NCBI GenBank assembly: GCA_036768485.1
Contig: JAVLUZ010000142.1
Coordinates: 4,792,049-4,856,048, forward strand
Reading direction: 5' to 3'
Origin: Mermis nigrescens
Taxonomy: Eukaryota > Nematoda > Enoplea > Mermithida > Mermithidae
Length of the DNA: 64,000 nucleotides
A program made the position numbers and the translations under genes. The notes beneath the pieces are model-generated. The model was given only the letters and a program-made list of their open reading frames with translations, had not been told where the DNA came from and made no database searches. Shown here piece by piece: positions 20,095-30,790 of this stretch. The first letter of the stretch is position 1. Each line of letters begins with the position of its first letter.

Positions 20095-21635
20095 CATTTT
20101 TTTAATTCTTTCGGCAAAACCATGCACTTCATTTGACTTATTCATCTATTTATGTTCTGCAGCTGACACTTTTTGTTTTTTGAATTTTGCCTTAGTTCTC
20201 GAATGGGAGTGTAAAGAGTGCGAAAATCTGGGGGTAAAAAGACACATTCTAGTCGAGTTTTCGACTTGTTTATGCCTGCCAACAACTCAGGTTATGAGAT
20301 TTAAGAAATTTTTTTGACAGAAATGCACTACGGATCAAGGGCTATCCTGTGCTTGCCAGCAAACTTTTCTACAATCAATACGCAATTGGTACCAGGGATT
20401 TAAACTTTACACTCTTCTGGATGAGTAAAAAACAGATTTTGTCCGAGATTTCTCTGCCAACATTTTCGGTTATGAGTTAGGATGAATTGAATAAAATAGA
20501 AATAAGGTAACTTCTAAGAGCTACACATCGAAGCAAGCCGCGTTCAAAAAAACGTAATATTGCCTTATTTATGGGGGGATGTAAAGTTCGAAATCTGAAG
20601 TGTAAAATGGGCGAAAAAACAGGTTTTTTTCGTATTTTGATTGGTAAATCATATCAAATATTTTGCGGAACATAAGTTTGGCACATACAAACGTACTACA
20701 ATCAAAGGGCTACAAACTGGCCCTAACCGAATTTATTTACACTTAATGGGGCGTTAGGTTCAGATTTTTCAAAGTTTACAATGTGGTGGACAATGCAAAA
20801 TACAGGTTTGTCCATTTTTTTGTTTGCCACTTTCCCTGTTCAGAAGTCGGGCGAGGTCGAATAGGATAAAAATAAAGGACTTTCTAAGAGGTACGCGTTA
20901 CAGCGAATTGCGTTTGTTTACATCAATATTTAGCCTTTTCGGTAAATGTAAAGTCAAAAAAAGGGGGAGTTTAACGTGTTTCTGCCTTGTTTTTTCTGCC
21001 AAGTTCTGGGTTATGAGTCTGGACATAATATCAAGTCTAAAAATTTACCAGAAACCAAATGTGGTACGCCAGTTTGTTTGCATCTCAACAGTGCTGTAAA
21101 GTGGTTTACATCTGATATTTATTTGTCCTCGGTCCATTGTGTTGACTTAGTTTTTTCATCAATGTTGATCGTAATATCACAGTAATATCATAATAAATTT
21201 TCTGTACACTCTGTGATTTTGTAAAGTTTACACTGCATATTAACTTTAGTTCTAGAGCCTTGCGGAAGTTTAATTTTTTTTAAAATGTTCTACGTAAAAT
21301 CAGAATTGGGAATCTGACTGTTAGTTTTCTCTACACCTAGTAGTTATGTAAAGTTTGCACTATTCCATTTGTTGTTAATATGTAGTTTATACTACAAATT
21401 TGTTTCACTTCCAAATCTGAGCGTTAGTGTTCCTTACACTTGATATTTGCGTAAAGTTTATGCTGAAAAACTTTGATCTATTTAAATAATGTAAGGTTGT
21501 CTTGTTTAAAAAGGATAATGCTGATGTTAAGAACAATATTGTTTTCCGCATTCTTGGACTGCTGTCATTATTGTTGTATGCTACTTTATATGTTTACTGA
21601 TTGATGTACTCAAATCATGCTAATTAAAAGTAGGG

Positions 21636-22395
21636 TACTAGCAAAGAAAAAATGCTCCGATGGAACAAAAGAGACGAATATACTTGGAATGTGGATTATT
21701 AAGGATGTAAAAGGAGGGGACTAGGAAAAATCTACCTAAAGTCGCAAAATCTGCTAAAAATCATACTTTCTCTAAGCAACTTAAAAAAGCGAAGTATATT
21801 CTGCGGCCTCTAAAAAAGCGTCTTTTTTTAAATAATGTTCAAAGTTTCAGATAAGAGTGTATGAACGAAATCAGTAATGTTTATTTTTTTAAATTGCTGG
21901 CAAGTAGCAACGCTGACTAGCTTCGTATCCCGATCGATAGAAAACTAAGTGGTATTGTATTTAAAGTTGTTTTATTTTGTTTTGAGCATTGAAGCAAGCA
22001 AAACAGGGGCCGATTGATCAGTGCACACAATCCTTTAGGGCATGCTAGTGTAGCTACGTTTAGTCTGTTTCAAGTCAACTTAAGTGTTTCCTTCTGTTTT
22101 AAACCATTCATTCAATTGGCTTAGAAAGACTGTTAGTTTACTCAACATCAATTCCCATAGCTACTGCGTACCTATTGTGCTGCTTTTTCAATCATTTTAT
22201 GGTTAAATATTTATTTTAATCTGTTGGCCGCAGAATATACTTCGATTTTTTCCGTTGCTTAGAGAAAGTATGATTTTTAGCAGATTTTGCGACTTTAGGT
22301 AGATTTTTCCTAGTCCCCTCCTTTCACATCCTTAATAATCCACATTCCAAGTATATTCATCTTTTATGTTCCATCGGAGCATTTTCTTTGCTAGT
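21636..22395. mobile_element. Long-TIR MITE (TACTAGCAAAG family), copy 1
   Basis: TIRs of about 180 bp start TACTAGCAAAGAAAA and include ATGCTCCGATGGAAC and AAATCTACCTAAAGTCG, ending near a CTGCGGCC motif. They flank about 400 bp. It lies at the centre of foldback copy A. Other copies are at 39,891 and 42,535. Confidence 0.75.
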
Positions 22396-23141
22396 TTCTA
22401 TTCTATTTGACTTATCCCGACTTCTAAATGGAGAGAAAGCTTAACAAAAAAGGGGGACAAAAATGTATTCTTCACTATCTATCAAATCGTGAACTCAAAA
22501 AATCTAAACCTGACTCCCTATTGAGTGTACAGAAATTCTGTTTAAGCCAGTTTGTAGGATTTGAATTGTAGTACATTTGAACGAAAAAACGAGCAACATT
22601 GAACGAAAAAACATGTTTTTTCGTTCAATCTTGCATCCTAATTTCGAACTTTACATACAACTCCAAAAATAAATCAATATTAAGATTTTTAAACACGGTT
22701 CGCTGCGACTAGTAGCCCTTCAAATTACTTGAGTTTTATTTTATTCAACATGTCTCGACTTACAAGCGGAGAACTTGGCAGGAAATCTGAGACAACTCGT
22801 TTTTTATGCTATCCACTAGAGTGTAAACTCTAAACCCGTGGATTATAACTCCGTATTTAGTGTAAAAAGTTTGTAGTTAAGCCAAAGGTAGCCCTTGGGT
22901 CATAGTACATTTCGATCAGAAACAATTTTTTAGGACTCATAACCGGAGTTGTTGGGAGACCGAAAAAGTAAACAACGCGACGAAAATCAGTCGTTACACT
23001 CGCATTTTTTTTGTACTCATTACACTACCCCTCAAAAACTGATGCAAAATTCAAAAAACAAAAAATAATGTTTTTAGAAGACTTTATTCTCTACAATTAT
23101 ATGCTATTAAATTGTATGAGACATTTGCACTGAGTTGTGTT

Positions 23142-23402
23142 CACACCTGGGCGTGGGGGTTTGGGGGATATGCACCTTCCCCTTCCCGAGAAACCAAAAT
23201 ACCCCCACAGAAACCAAAATACCCCTCAGAAATCAATTTTTTCGTTTTTTCGTTTTTTTCGCAATTTTTTGATGCCAACGGATAGTGCTTGATGAGAAAC
23301 CTTAAAAAATTGGTTTTTTTTTCGCCGTACTACAATTTTACGGCCATTTTTTACCTCTGAAAAATCTTACAGCTCCCAGAATTTTCTTGCTGCCCACGTA
23401 TG
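23142..23402 (-). mobile_element. hAT-like MITE, family 1
   Basis: Flanked by the perfect 8-bp duplication GTTGTGTT (23,134-23,141 and 23,403-23,410). Inserted into the right arm of foldback copy A. Confidence 0.85.
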
Positions 23403-23655
23403 GTTGTGTTCAAGCTACAGAAAAAAACAACCAAAAATCGCTAAATGGTATAACGTTACGCCAAAACTTTACACGCTCATTTCAAACTCGATATTGAGTG
23501 TGAAAGTAAAACAAAGTCTACATAATCTTTTTTTATTCTCTATCTTTTAAAAAAAATTGCACTTGCCAGATGTGTCCTATTATAGCTGTGCGGGGTGGAC
23601 ATATGTTGGGGGTACCTGAGTATATATTATAGGTACGCACACGCGCTACCTATGA

Positions 23656-24227
23656 TTCATCAGCAATGTGATGTCTTTTTAAGCTTTTCAGTTAGAAGTT
23701 TATAATTTCGACTGGTCATATCCGGGAACGGAAATTACGGGTGAAACTCTGTAAAGGAAACAACTGATGGCTACAACACTTGAAGAATTTTCTTCCCAGC
23801 CCAAGCACATATACAGAATAATCATTTAAGTGCAGGTGTAATAATGAATTGAAACCTAACCTGGGGGAAAATCTAGAAGTTATGCCCAAGCTTATTTGTT
23901 TGTTAAAAAATTCTTCTCTAAAATCTTTCCATTTATATTTTAAAGCAATCAAAAAATTTTCAATAAACAGCGCCTCTTACATACTAATAGTAATAATACA
24001 GAAATGCATACGAGCTGAACAATAAATTATGCATCCCGCAAAAAAGGACTGTAACAAACTTATTAGTAAGAACGTTACAATTATTAATAAACAAAGAATG
24101 CACGCATATTTATTAACAGCAATCGGAAGAATCTATTTTTTCGGCGTTTAAGCTATGATTCCACGACACCCGGCGATTTTCTATATTTTCTTCTTCTTTT
24201 GGCATATTCGTTCCTAAATTTTGATAG
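23656..24227. other. Intergenic, no feature seen
   Basis: AT-rich. A 78-codon minus-strand ORF (23,716-23,952) has no recognisable motif and is probably chance. The last 50 bases are pyrimidine-rich and lead to the candidate exon below. Confidence 0.4.
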
Positions 24228-24359
24228 CACTAACGTTTTTCTCTCCTACGGAGTCGTTCATCAGCCAACACAATCGCCCGGTGTCTCCGGAAGACGGCGT
24301 ATCGTTTTCGATCTCGATCGGAAGCATCTCTACCATAAAATTCTACTATCATGCAACTA
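24228..24359 (+). CDS. Candidate internal exon (frame ambiguous)
   Basis: A GC-richer 132-base block sits between an acceptor (GATAG at 24227, after TTCTTCTTCTTTT) and a donor (CTAT|GTATGT at 24360). Two + frames and one - frame are open. Both + frames splice in phase to 25,442. One reads FSPTESFISQHNRPVSPEDG, the other SYGVVHQPTQSPGVSGRRR. The minus frame (DASDRDRKRY) could be the second half of an HMG box. A family 1 MITE begins 11 bases downstream. Confidence 0.35.
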
Positions 24360-24369
24360 TGTATGTGGC

Positions 24370-24662
24370 CATACATGGGCAGCACCAAAATTCTGGGGGT
24401 GAGTGTGTACAAGATTTTTCGAAGGTCAAAAAATGGTCTTGAAAACGGTGGTATGGCGAAAAAACCATTTTTCAACGTTTCTCATCGAGAAATATCCATT
24501 GGCATCAAACAATTGCGAAAGAAAACAAAAAAATTTTCAAAAATGTAATTCTAGGGGGTATTTTGTTTTCTGGGGTGGGGGTATTTTGGTTTCTCAAGGG
24601 GTGCATAACCCCCAAACCCCCCTTCGCCCAGGTGTGCCCCAAACCCCCCACGCCCAGGTATG
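24370..24662 (+). mobile_element. hAT-like MITE, family 1, with extra 3' repeat
   Basis: Starts CATACATGGGCAGC. The right end is duplicated (CGCCCAGGTGTG, then CGCCCAGGTATG). Flanking octamers agree at only 5 of 8 positions, so the insertion is older or rearranged. Confidence 0.65.
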
Positions 24663-25441
24663 TGTGTAACGAAGTAGCTGTTGAATATGCGACGCGCTGC
24701 GTGGTCGAAATTGTTCCATTTTCTGTTACCCTATCGTAAGCACACATGGGCGTGTCGTAAGCACATATGAGCAGAATTCTATTTTTAGTAACATTTTTAA
24801 CGATTTCCTGACCCCCCAAAGTTTTAGTGCTGTCCATGCATAGTAGTAAGCACACATGGGCGTGGGAGGGTCTGGGAGTAAACACTATCTCCAGAAATTT
24901 AAAAATTCCCGCAGATTACTGTAGAGCCCTCTAAATTCTATTTATAGTAACATTTTGGCGGTTTTTGGCAATTTTAGCAATTTAACCCCTCCAGATGTTT
25001 CTTGCCGCCCATGTATGGTCGCAAGGCTAGCAATTGTTTGTCATTAAGTTGTTCCTTTTAAGCTAATACAATAATCTATTTTAATTTATCTAATGCTGCT
25101 ATTGATATGGCCAATATATGTTCTCAAAATTTTCATAATCATTTTCAGCTAATCACCAAAGAAGTAAAGTAATTTAATACTTAAAAAATTATCAAGAAAT
25201 TATCAAACACATTAATCAATAATCTGGTCGGTCCCTCAAGCAGTAAATGAGTACTCATCTCTTACTTATTATAAAGCTAGAGTTTGAGCTTATGATCAAC
25301 CAAGTAACAGTTTTAGCTTAAATTATTCTGCAACTAAAATAATTTATTCATTAAATAGAAATTTTAGACCAAACTTAGTGCCCTACACAAATAAATATTT
25401 CTACTTAAATTAACTTTTCTCTTTTTTCCTGTCCTACTACA
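24663..25441. other. Intergenic or intron, repeat scraps
   Basis: Fragments resembling MITE ends (CACACATGGGCGTGGGAGG near 24,850; GCCGCCCATGTATGG near 25,005), then plain AT-rich DNA leading to a long pyrimidine tract at 25,408-25,441. Confidence 0.45.
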
Positions 25442-25547
25442 GCCTTGGTCACAATTGTGTCACCTCACTACATATCAACGTGCAGAATGGGGGAACGGCC
25501 GCTTATCAGTCCAAAAATATTAAAAAAGAAGAAACGAATATAAGAAA
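25442..25547 (+). CDS. Candidate exon after a strong acceptor
   Basis: A textbook acceptor (TTTTCTCTTTTTTCCTGTCC...TACAG) ends at 25441. Three frames stay open for about 75-180 bases. The frame matching the upstream candidate exon in phase 2 reads LGHNCVTSLHINVQNGGTAA before becoming Lys-rich. No family is recognised. The end is undefined, as A-rich sequence follows. Confidence 0.35.
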
Positions 25548-26492
25548 AAATAAAAAAGTAGTAAAAATTCAAAATAGAAAAATTAGCAAAGAACAAATAA
25601 TAAAAAATGCATAAAACGAAAAAAAGACGAAAATGAACAAAAAGAAAATATTAGTGAAACAGAAGAAAAAATTGGCCCTTTTTTCGTGGAGAAAACGAAC
25701 TAATTGCAATATTCTCCAAGGAAATGCATAACTTTTCCCACAATGATTTTGTCTCTTTAAGACGAACTTAAAAAAAATATCATAAATATAGATACATATT
25801 TTTAAAATAGTGTAGAGAATTTTTAATATTATGTTTTACGTGATATTAATAATCCTTTAAGATAAACAGCAAATTTTTGACTAAGGTAGATAAAGAATAG
25901 ATATGAATTTCATAGCGATTTAAAGCCATCACTTATTGTAATTTTTCAAATTTTTCCGCCGCCGGGCAATATCTGCTAATAACATTTGTTTGCTCGTAAT
26001 GATTTGGCGGCTTGGATGTCATATTTTTCCGCCAAAAATATTTTTTATACCGACAAGAATATTCGTGATTCTTGAACCGATTTTTGGAGTTTGAATCTTA
26101 TTTTTTACAAAAGTTTCAAATTTCTCCGAGAAAATTTAGGAATAGAGCAGTAACTATAATCTCTAAGCATCCCCTTGCTTAGATTTCGCAGAATTTACGA
26201 CGTTCGTGCCGGACTTTCACTAAAGTCTAAGAAACTAATGTTTTTTCGCATAAAACTGCCGATAATTTATAAGTTCTCGAAAAGTCCTGTGCGAAATATG
26301 GTTTTAAATAAAACTAGGTAATTTAAATCTAACGGCGAAAAAAGCGCTGTTGGTAGCAAATTTTTGGACTCATTTTTTGACATTTGGGAGAAGAGTTTGG
26401 TAACCCATGAAAATTCTGGATCCACTATTGTTGCCAAGTAATTTATTTTACTAAAATACAGCAAATATGCATCTATATGCCAGATTGTGATT
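25548..26492. other. Intergenic, very A/T-rich
   Basis: A-rich to about 25,680, then AT-rich DNA without recognisable features. Confidence 0.45.
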
Positions 26493-26761
26493 TTAATCAA
26501 AGCGCCACATATTGCCAATTATCCGCGTACATTCTTGCTGATTAAGACTGGGATTGTCAGCTCTTACTCTAAGCCACTTTTCGGCTTTGTAGAAAACAAA
26601 CGAATTTTTGGTGTGCACAGGAGCGTTTGGGTCCTTTCTACGCCGTTTAAGATTAGGTATTCGGCCCCTAAATCGTTGGGCCAACAGAAGTTTTTCATTC
26701 TGATACCTAGAATCGCTCATTCCAAAAACTCCCTTAATCCTATTCTTCGTTAAATTGACAC
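26493..26761 (-). CDS. HMG-box exon or gene fragment
   Basis: On the minus strand an exon can start after ATTATGCAG (the AG reads 26,763-26,762). An internal ATG is at 26,720. From that ATG the product is 76 residues: a basic leader (LKRRRK), then DPNAPVHTKNSFVFYKAEKW...NPSLNQQECTRIIGNMW. This is the first two helices of an HMG box, with the hallmark KDPNAP, SFxxFxxxxW and the ILGxMW-like end. The third helix is missing because the frame stops two codons after WR. The only possible donor (AATAT|GTGGCG) is weak. It is either an exon of a chromatin or transcription protein continuing at lower coordinates, or a truncated pseudogene. A candidate third helix (DASDRDRKRYAVF, minus strand) is at about 24,240-24,330, but the phases do not fit cleanly. 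Confidence 0.55.
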
Positions 26762-26848
26762 CTGCATAATGATTTTCAATGCACACTATGCATTCGTTAT
26801 ATCTATCTACATATGACGGATCTAGGACTTCCGTAAGGGATAGTGCCC

Positions 26849-26895
26849 ATACATGGGCAGCAAGAAAATTCTGGGGGTCTGGCAGGGTGAAATCG
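26849..26895 (+). mobile_element. Family 1 MITE fragment
   Basis: CATACATGGGCAGCAAGAAA and TTCTGGGGG match the left end of family 1, then the match is lost. Confidence 0.55.
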
Positions 26896-27330
26896 CGAAA
26901 AATCGCCAAAAACGTTACTAAAAATAGAATGGCCGAAAATTTTTAAAATGTGTTTAAAAATGGAAGAAAACTACGCTGAAATAGCTGTTTTAGTGCTCCA
27001 GTGTTTTAGATATTATGCAAATGTTTTTTGCTATAAAAATGTATTCGTGGCGCGAAAATGTTTCTTTTCAGGCCGTCAAGAACGTGAACTAATGTCATTC
27101 AATTTTTGAAATTTGAAAAATTACGATCAACCGGGGTCAAAAATCATTACAAATGACGTTCTTATCCATTCTTTATCTCGCCTCCGTTGAATCCGCCCTG
27201 CTTATTGGACCACTTTACAAACTGCATGCTAATGTAAAGAGCTGTTCATAAAAATGGAACCTTATCGCAATATCGTGGTCGGATTCATGGTGTTGTTTTT
27301 AATGCCAAAAACCTGATATAAAAAAATCAA
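26896..27330. other. Intergenic, no feature seen
   Basis: AT-rich with a possible old hAT internal motif (GTGGCGCGAAAATG at about 27,047). Confidence 0.4.
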
Positions 27331-27544
27331 GGATCTAGTATACAATTTACCCGCCACCGTTTTTTAGCCGATTCAAATAAGCTACAGTGACCAACACTGT
27401 AGATTCAAATAAGCTACAGTGACCAACACTATTTTTATTGATGCGAGTCAGAAGGTCTTCGATAATTTTTGTGTAAAGTTTGGTCACTGTAGCTCATTTT
27501 AATCGGCTAAAAAACGGTGGCGGGTAATTTGTAAAAGTAGATCC
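27331..27544. mobile_element. Palindromic element, copy 1
   Basis: GGATCTAGTATACAATTTAC at the left and its imperfect mirror ending GTAGATCC at the right. The arms (CCGCCACCGTTTTTTAGCC, AAGCTACAGTGACCAA) pair over about 80 bp around a short centre. The left arm contains an internal direct duplication of about 33 bp (27,385-27,437). Confidence 0.8.
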
Positions 27545-27818
27545 AAAATCAAAACTTTGTACGCGCCTTTCAACTTTCCGTCTAATCCCGGGATAAATGA
27601 GATCCTTTCAACAATAACAACATATGCAAATAAACTTTAGAGGTTTTGGAGAGAATGTCAATTTTAGATCAAAAATTTGGAATAAGATTATCTATGATTT
27701 ATATAACCGGACGGAAGTGTTTTCACGCGATGGTTCAGTTTCCCTTGTATATTAAGCTTGCTATACAATTCACGACCAGACATAATGATTGCTATGTATA
27801 TTTTAGTATAAAATAGTG

Positions 27819-28031
27819 GGATCTAGTATACAATTTACCCGCCACCGTTTTTTAGCCTATTCAAATAAGCTCAAGTGACCAAACTTTACACAAAAATTAT
27901 CAAACACGTTCTGACTCGTATCAATAAAAATAGTGTTGGCCACTGTAGCTTATTTGAATCTACAGTGTTGGTCACTGTAGCTTATTTGAATTGGCTAAAA
28001 ACCGGTGGCGGGTAAATAGTTTATACTAGAT
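27819..28031. mobile_element. Palindromic element, copy 2 (inverted relative to copy 1)
   Basis: Same termini and arms. The 33-bp internal duplication now lies in the right arm, showing that this copy is reversed relative to copy 1. It abuts copy 3 without spacer. Confidence 0.8.
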
Positions 28032-28502
28032 GGATCTAGTATACAATTTACCCCTTAGCGTTTTTTAGCCGATCCATATAAGCTACAGTGACCAAACTTT
28101 ACAAGGAGATAGCTATAAGCCTATTGTACTAATCTAGAAAAATTGATTAACTTACGGTGTAAACTTACTGCTTTATAAAGAAAAAAATTATAAAAAACCT
28201 TACGTTACTTTACTTAAAACTTACTTTAAACTTACTTCTTTTTAAACTTACTTTTTTTAATGTAGGATGTTGATTGACTTACAAAAAACTGCTTTGTTTG
28301 AAACCCCCGAATCGTTTACAATTTTTAGATGCCGTTAGTACGTTGTAAACCGTGAGTGTAAAGCAGTAAGTTTACACCGTAAGTTAATCAATTTTGACAG
28401 ATTAGTACAATAGGCTTATAGCTATCTCCTTGTAAAGTTTCGTTACTGTAGCTTATATGGATCGGCTAAAAAACGCTGGGGGGTAAATTGTATACTAGAT
28501 CC
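28032..28502. mobile_element. Palindromic element, copy 3 (larger)
   Basis: The same end GGATCTAGTATACAATTTAC and mirror GTATACTAGATCC. The arms extend through AAGGAGATAGCTATAAGCC and TAAGTTAATCAATTTT, giving about 150-bp arms around a 180-bp centre of TTACTTTA/TAAACTTACT repeats. Confidence 0.8.
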
Positions 28503-29265
28503 GAATATTCTACCATAGTCCATTTTAAGAAATCTTGTGCAAGAAAATCAATTTTCCGCGTTCAAGTAAGTAGCTAGTCAATTTCATTTAGCTTTGCGGT
28601 TTCCTCGAATTTAATCTGCATGAATCAGGCTACAAAAATGATTTTGTATTTCGCTACAGTTATATGGCTTTACAGTGTTAAATGTCTCATCATAACTCGA
28701 TATACTGTAGAATTTCGCAAACATTAGTCTAAAACGCTATTATAGTCACTTTAAAATTTTTAAAATACCTCAAACTTAAACGAAACGGACTATACAAACG
28801 TAGTTTCTAGGTGGACTACAGTAATGCACTTTTGCATAGTAAAACTCATGCACAGCATCGTGATTGACACTTAAGTTTAAACCATTTTTGTAATCGATTT
28901 ACATTGATTCAAAAATTGTGATCTATGCACATGGTTTCGTGAAATAGACTCTATAGTCTTTTTTAAGCTAGTGCATGGAATTTGCCCGGAAAACCAAATT
29001 CATTATTACTGTCCCTTAATCGCTGGCTGGACCCGCGACTAGAAGGAAAAAATTAGCCAACTAATTCGCCGAACAGAAAAAATTTAGTGCTACATTAATA
29101 AGAAAATTAGTTTTTCCAAACGAATTCATGCACTAGATTGAAAAAACAGGCTATATGTTGATGGGGAAATTTGTATGCGCCACATGTTTAACAAAGAACA
29201 TGCATAAATAAGCAGCTTAAGCAACCAGCCGTTATAAGACACAATTGAAGAAACTATTTTTGCAG
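28503..29265. other. Intergenic with decayed TATAGTCTGTTTCA MITE remnants
   Basis: An old copy at about 28,582-28,795 (TTTCATTTAGCTTTGCGG ... AAACGAAACGGACTATA). Further GAAATAGACT and TATAGTCTTTTT scraps lie near 28,940-28,965. The last 20 bases end in a good acceptor (CTATTTTTGCAG). Confidence 0.5.
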
Positions 29266-29416
29266 TGAAAACTAATGCAGTTGCAACGGGGTACCTCAAA
29301 CCATGCTTTACGGGAGCGAAATTTCACCCGCTCCGGTTTATCGGATCTTCGCTATCGTAATTCTTGAGTCGTTCCAAATCGATTACAGAAGCGGTTTAGC
29401 AGGAACAGCAATAACG
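29266..29416 (+). CDS. Candidate exon (frame ambiguous)
   Basis: Starts after CTATTTTTGCAG at 29265. The GC content rises and three frames are open for about 100 bases. One reads GYLKPCFTGAKFHPLRFIG. Another, from the ATG at 29303, reads MLYGSEISPAPVYRIFAIVI. No family is recognised. A hAT MITE begins at 29,417. Confidence 0.25.
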
Positions 29417-29572
29417 GTCAGGCACGTAGCTCTGGGAGGAATGGGGGTGTCCAACCCCCAAATCAGAGAAAAACATGACTTTTTAAACGTTATTTTGTGC
29501 TAATTTAGGGCTTGATCCCCCAAAATTGGTGTTGGTCCCCCCAAAATAGGGCGGCCAGCTATGTGCCTGATC
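29417..29572. mobile_element. Short hAT-type MITE
   Basis: CAGGCACGTAGCTCTGGG at the left mirrors AGCTATGTGCCTG at the right. G- and C-runs next to the ends are typical. Flanks ATAACGGT and ATCACGAT agree at 6 of 8 positions. Confidence 0.65.
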
Positions 29573-30193
29573 ACGATACTGTGCATAGCAAATGATCAGC
29601 ATGTGAAATTTTACTATGCAAAATTGTATTACAGTAAACTGCCTAGAAACCACTTTTGTAGCTGTGCGCGAGTTCGCTGAAAATTGATTTTCATGCACAA
29701 GGTTTCGTAGTCTGTTTCATGAAACGTTGTGTATGAATCACAGTTCTTGGGTGTCGATGTAATCGATTACAGAAATGCTTTAAAGTGAAGCACGATACTT
29801 ACTGTGTGCCTAGCAATTGATAAGCATATAAAGTTTTACTAAGCAAATTGTATTATTGTATGCTACCTAGACACTACTTTTGTAGCTGCTCATTATATCG
29901 CTAGAAGTTGATTTCCATGCACAAGGTTTCATAAAATAGACCATAGGTACCTACATACTTTTGTTGTTGCTCGCTTGAGCGTTTAAAAATTATTTTTTTG
30001 CACGAACATAATGTTTCTTAAAGTTATTCAAAATTTGATTCAAATTCCATAAATACATAAAGCTCAAATAAATTTCACGCGTTTTGCAGTAAGTAGCCTG
30101 TACATATGTACAGCAAGCTACGGGCAACATTTGAAAGATTCCGTCACGCCATGTTGCCACCCTTTACGCAAGCTCTTCAAACCAATCCTTAAG
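29573..30193. other. Intergenic, decayed duplicated stretch
   Basis: Two diverged copies of one sequence (about 29,575-29,710 and 29,790-29,945), each with ACGATACT...AGCA...TTTTACTA and ending CATGCACAAGGTTTC. No gene. Confidence 0.5.
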
Positions 30194-30790
30194 CCCGGAA
30201 CATACTTCACGCGGCGCGGCAAGCGGCGCAAATTCGCCGCAGCGGTCGCTACGCCAAATTTGCGCTGACCCATGGCATACTTCCTAACGCCGCGCGGCGA
30301 GGCGCGAAGTTAGCCGCGCCGCATTTCAAGGCATACTTCAAGCGGCCCAAGGCATACTTCGAGCGGCCGCCGCGCCACAACCAAATTTGCTAAAGTCCAA
30401 TTTTTTGCCGCTTTCCATGGCATACTTCACCGCGCGGCGATAAGCACATAATCTCTATTTCTAGCAATTTTCGATTTTTTCGCCGCGCCGCAGAAGTCCA
30501 AACGTTTGGACTTTCCTCGCGAATGCTAATAAGGTGCGCCGATCATTACGGCAATTCGCGCGGAGTATGCCAACATCGAACAAAGCGGTAGCGAAGCGGC
30601 AAAGGGTCGCCCACTTGGCGCCATTTTTCCTTTCCGTGCGGCGACCGCACCGCGTGAAGTATGCCCAGGTGGCGCGAAGCGACAGACAAATTTTGCCGCG
30701 CCAGTTTCGCGCCATGACGTCACATTTTTGGGTATACTGTGGCCGCAAACCCCTTTGCGGCGCGAATCGCGTGAAGTACATATGTTCCGG
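30194..30790. mobile_element. CpG-rich foldback element
   Basis: The ends CCCGGAACATACTTCACGCG and CGCGTGAAGTA...ATGTTCCGG are inverted, with a TATGTAC variation. The interior has GGCATACTTC repeated five times in one sense in the left part and GTATGCC-type mirrors in the right part, among GCGGCG runs. GC and CpG content are far above the surroundings. TGACGTCA occurs at 30,715-30,722. ORFs on both strands (30,461-30,879) are by-products of the base composition. Confidence 0.7.

Larger units (their letters stand above)
18803..23655. mobile_element. Giant foldback (long-TIR) element, copy A
   Basis: The left end ATCATAGGTAGCGCG is mirrored at the right end (CGCGCTACCTATGAT). The mirror continues inward through ATAATATACTTGG and AGCTATAACG...ACACATCTGG. 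Arms carry repeated blocks around GTGTAAAGTTTACAC. The right part (22,396-23,655) matches 45,380-46,407 directly, while the left part (18,803 to about 21,640) is in the opposite sense, so the element is a huge inverted repeat with unequal arms. It contains a central MITE (21,636), a family 1 MITE (23,142) and a tRNA-like unit (20,003). No transposase is encoded, so it is non-autonomous. The many short ORFs inside are not credible. Confidence 0.7.
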
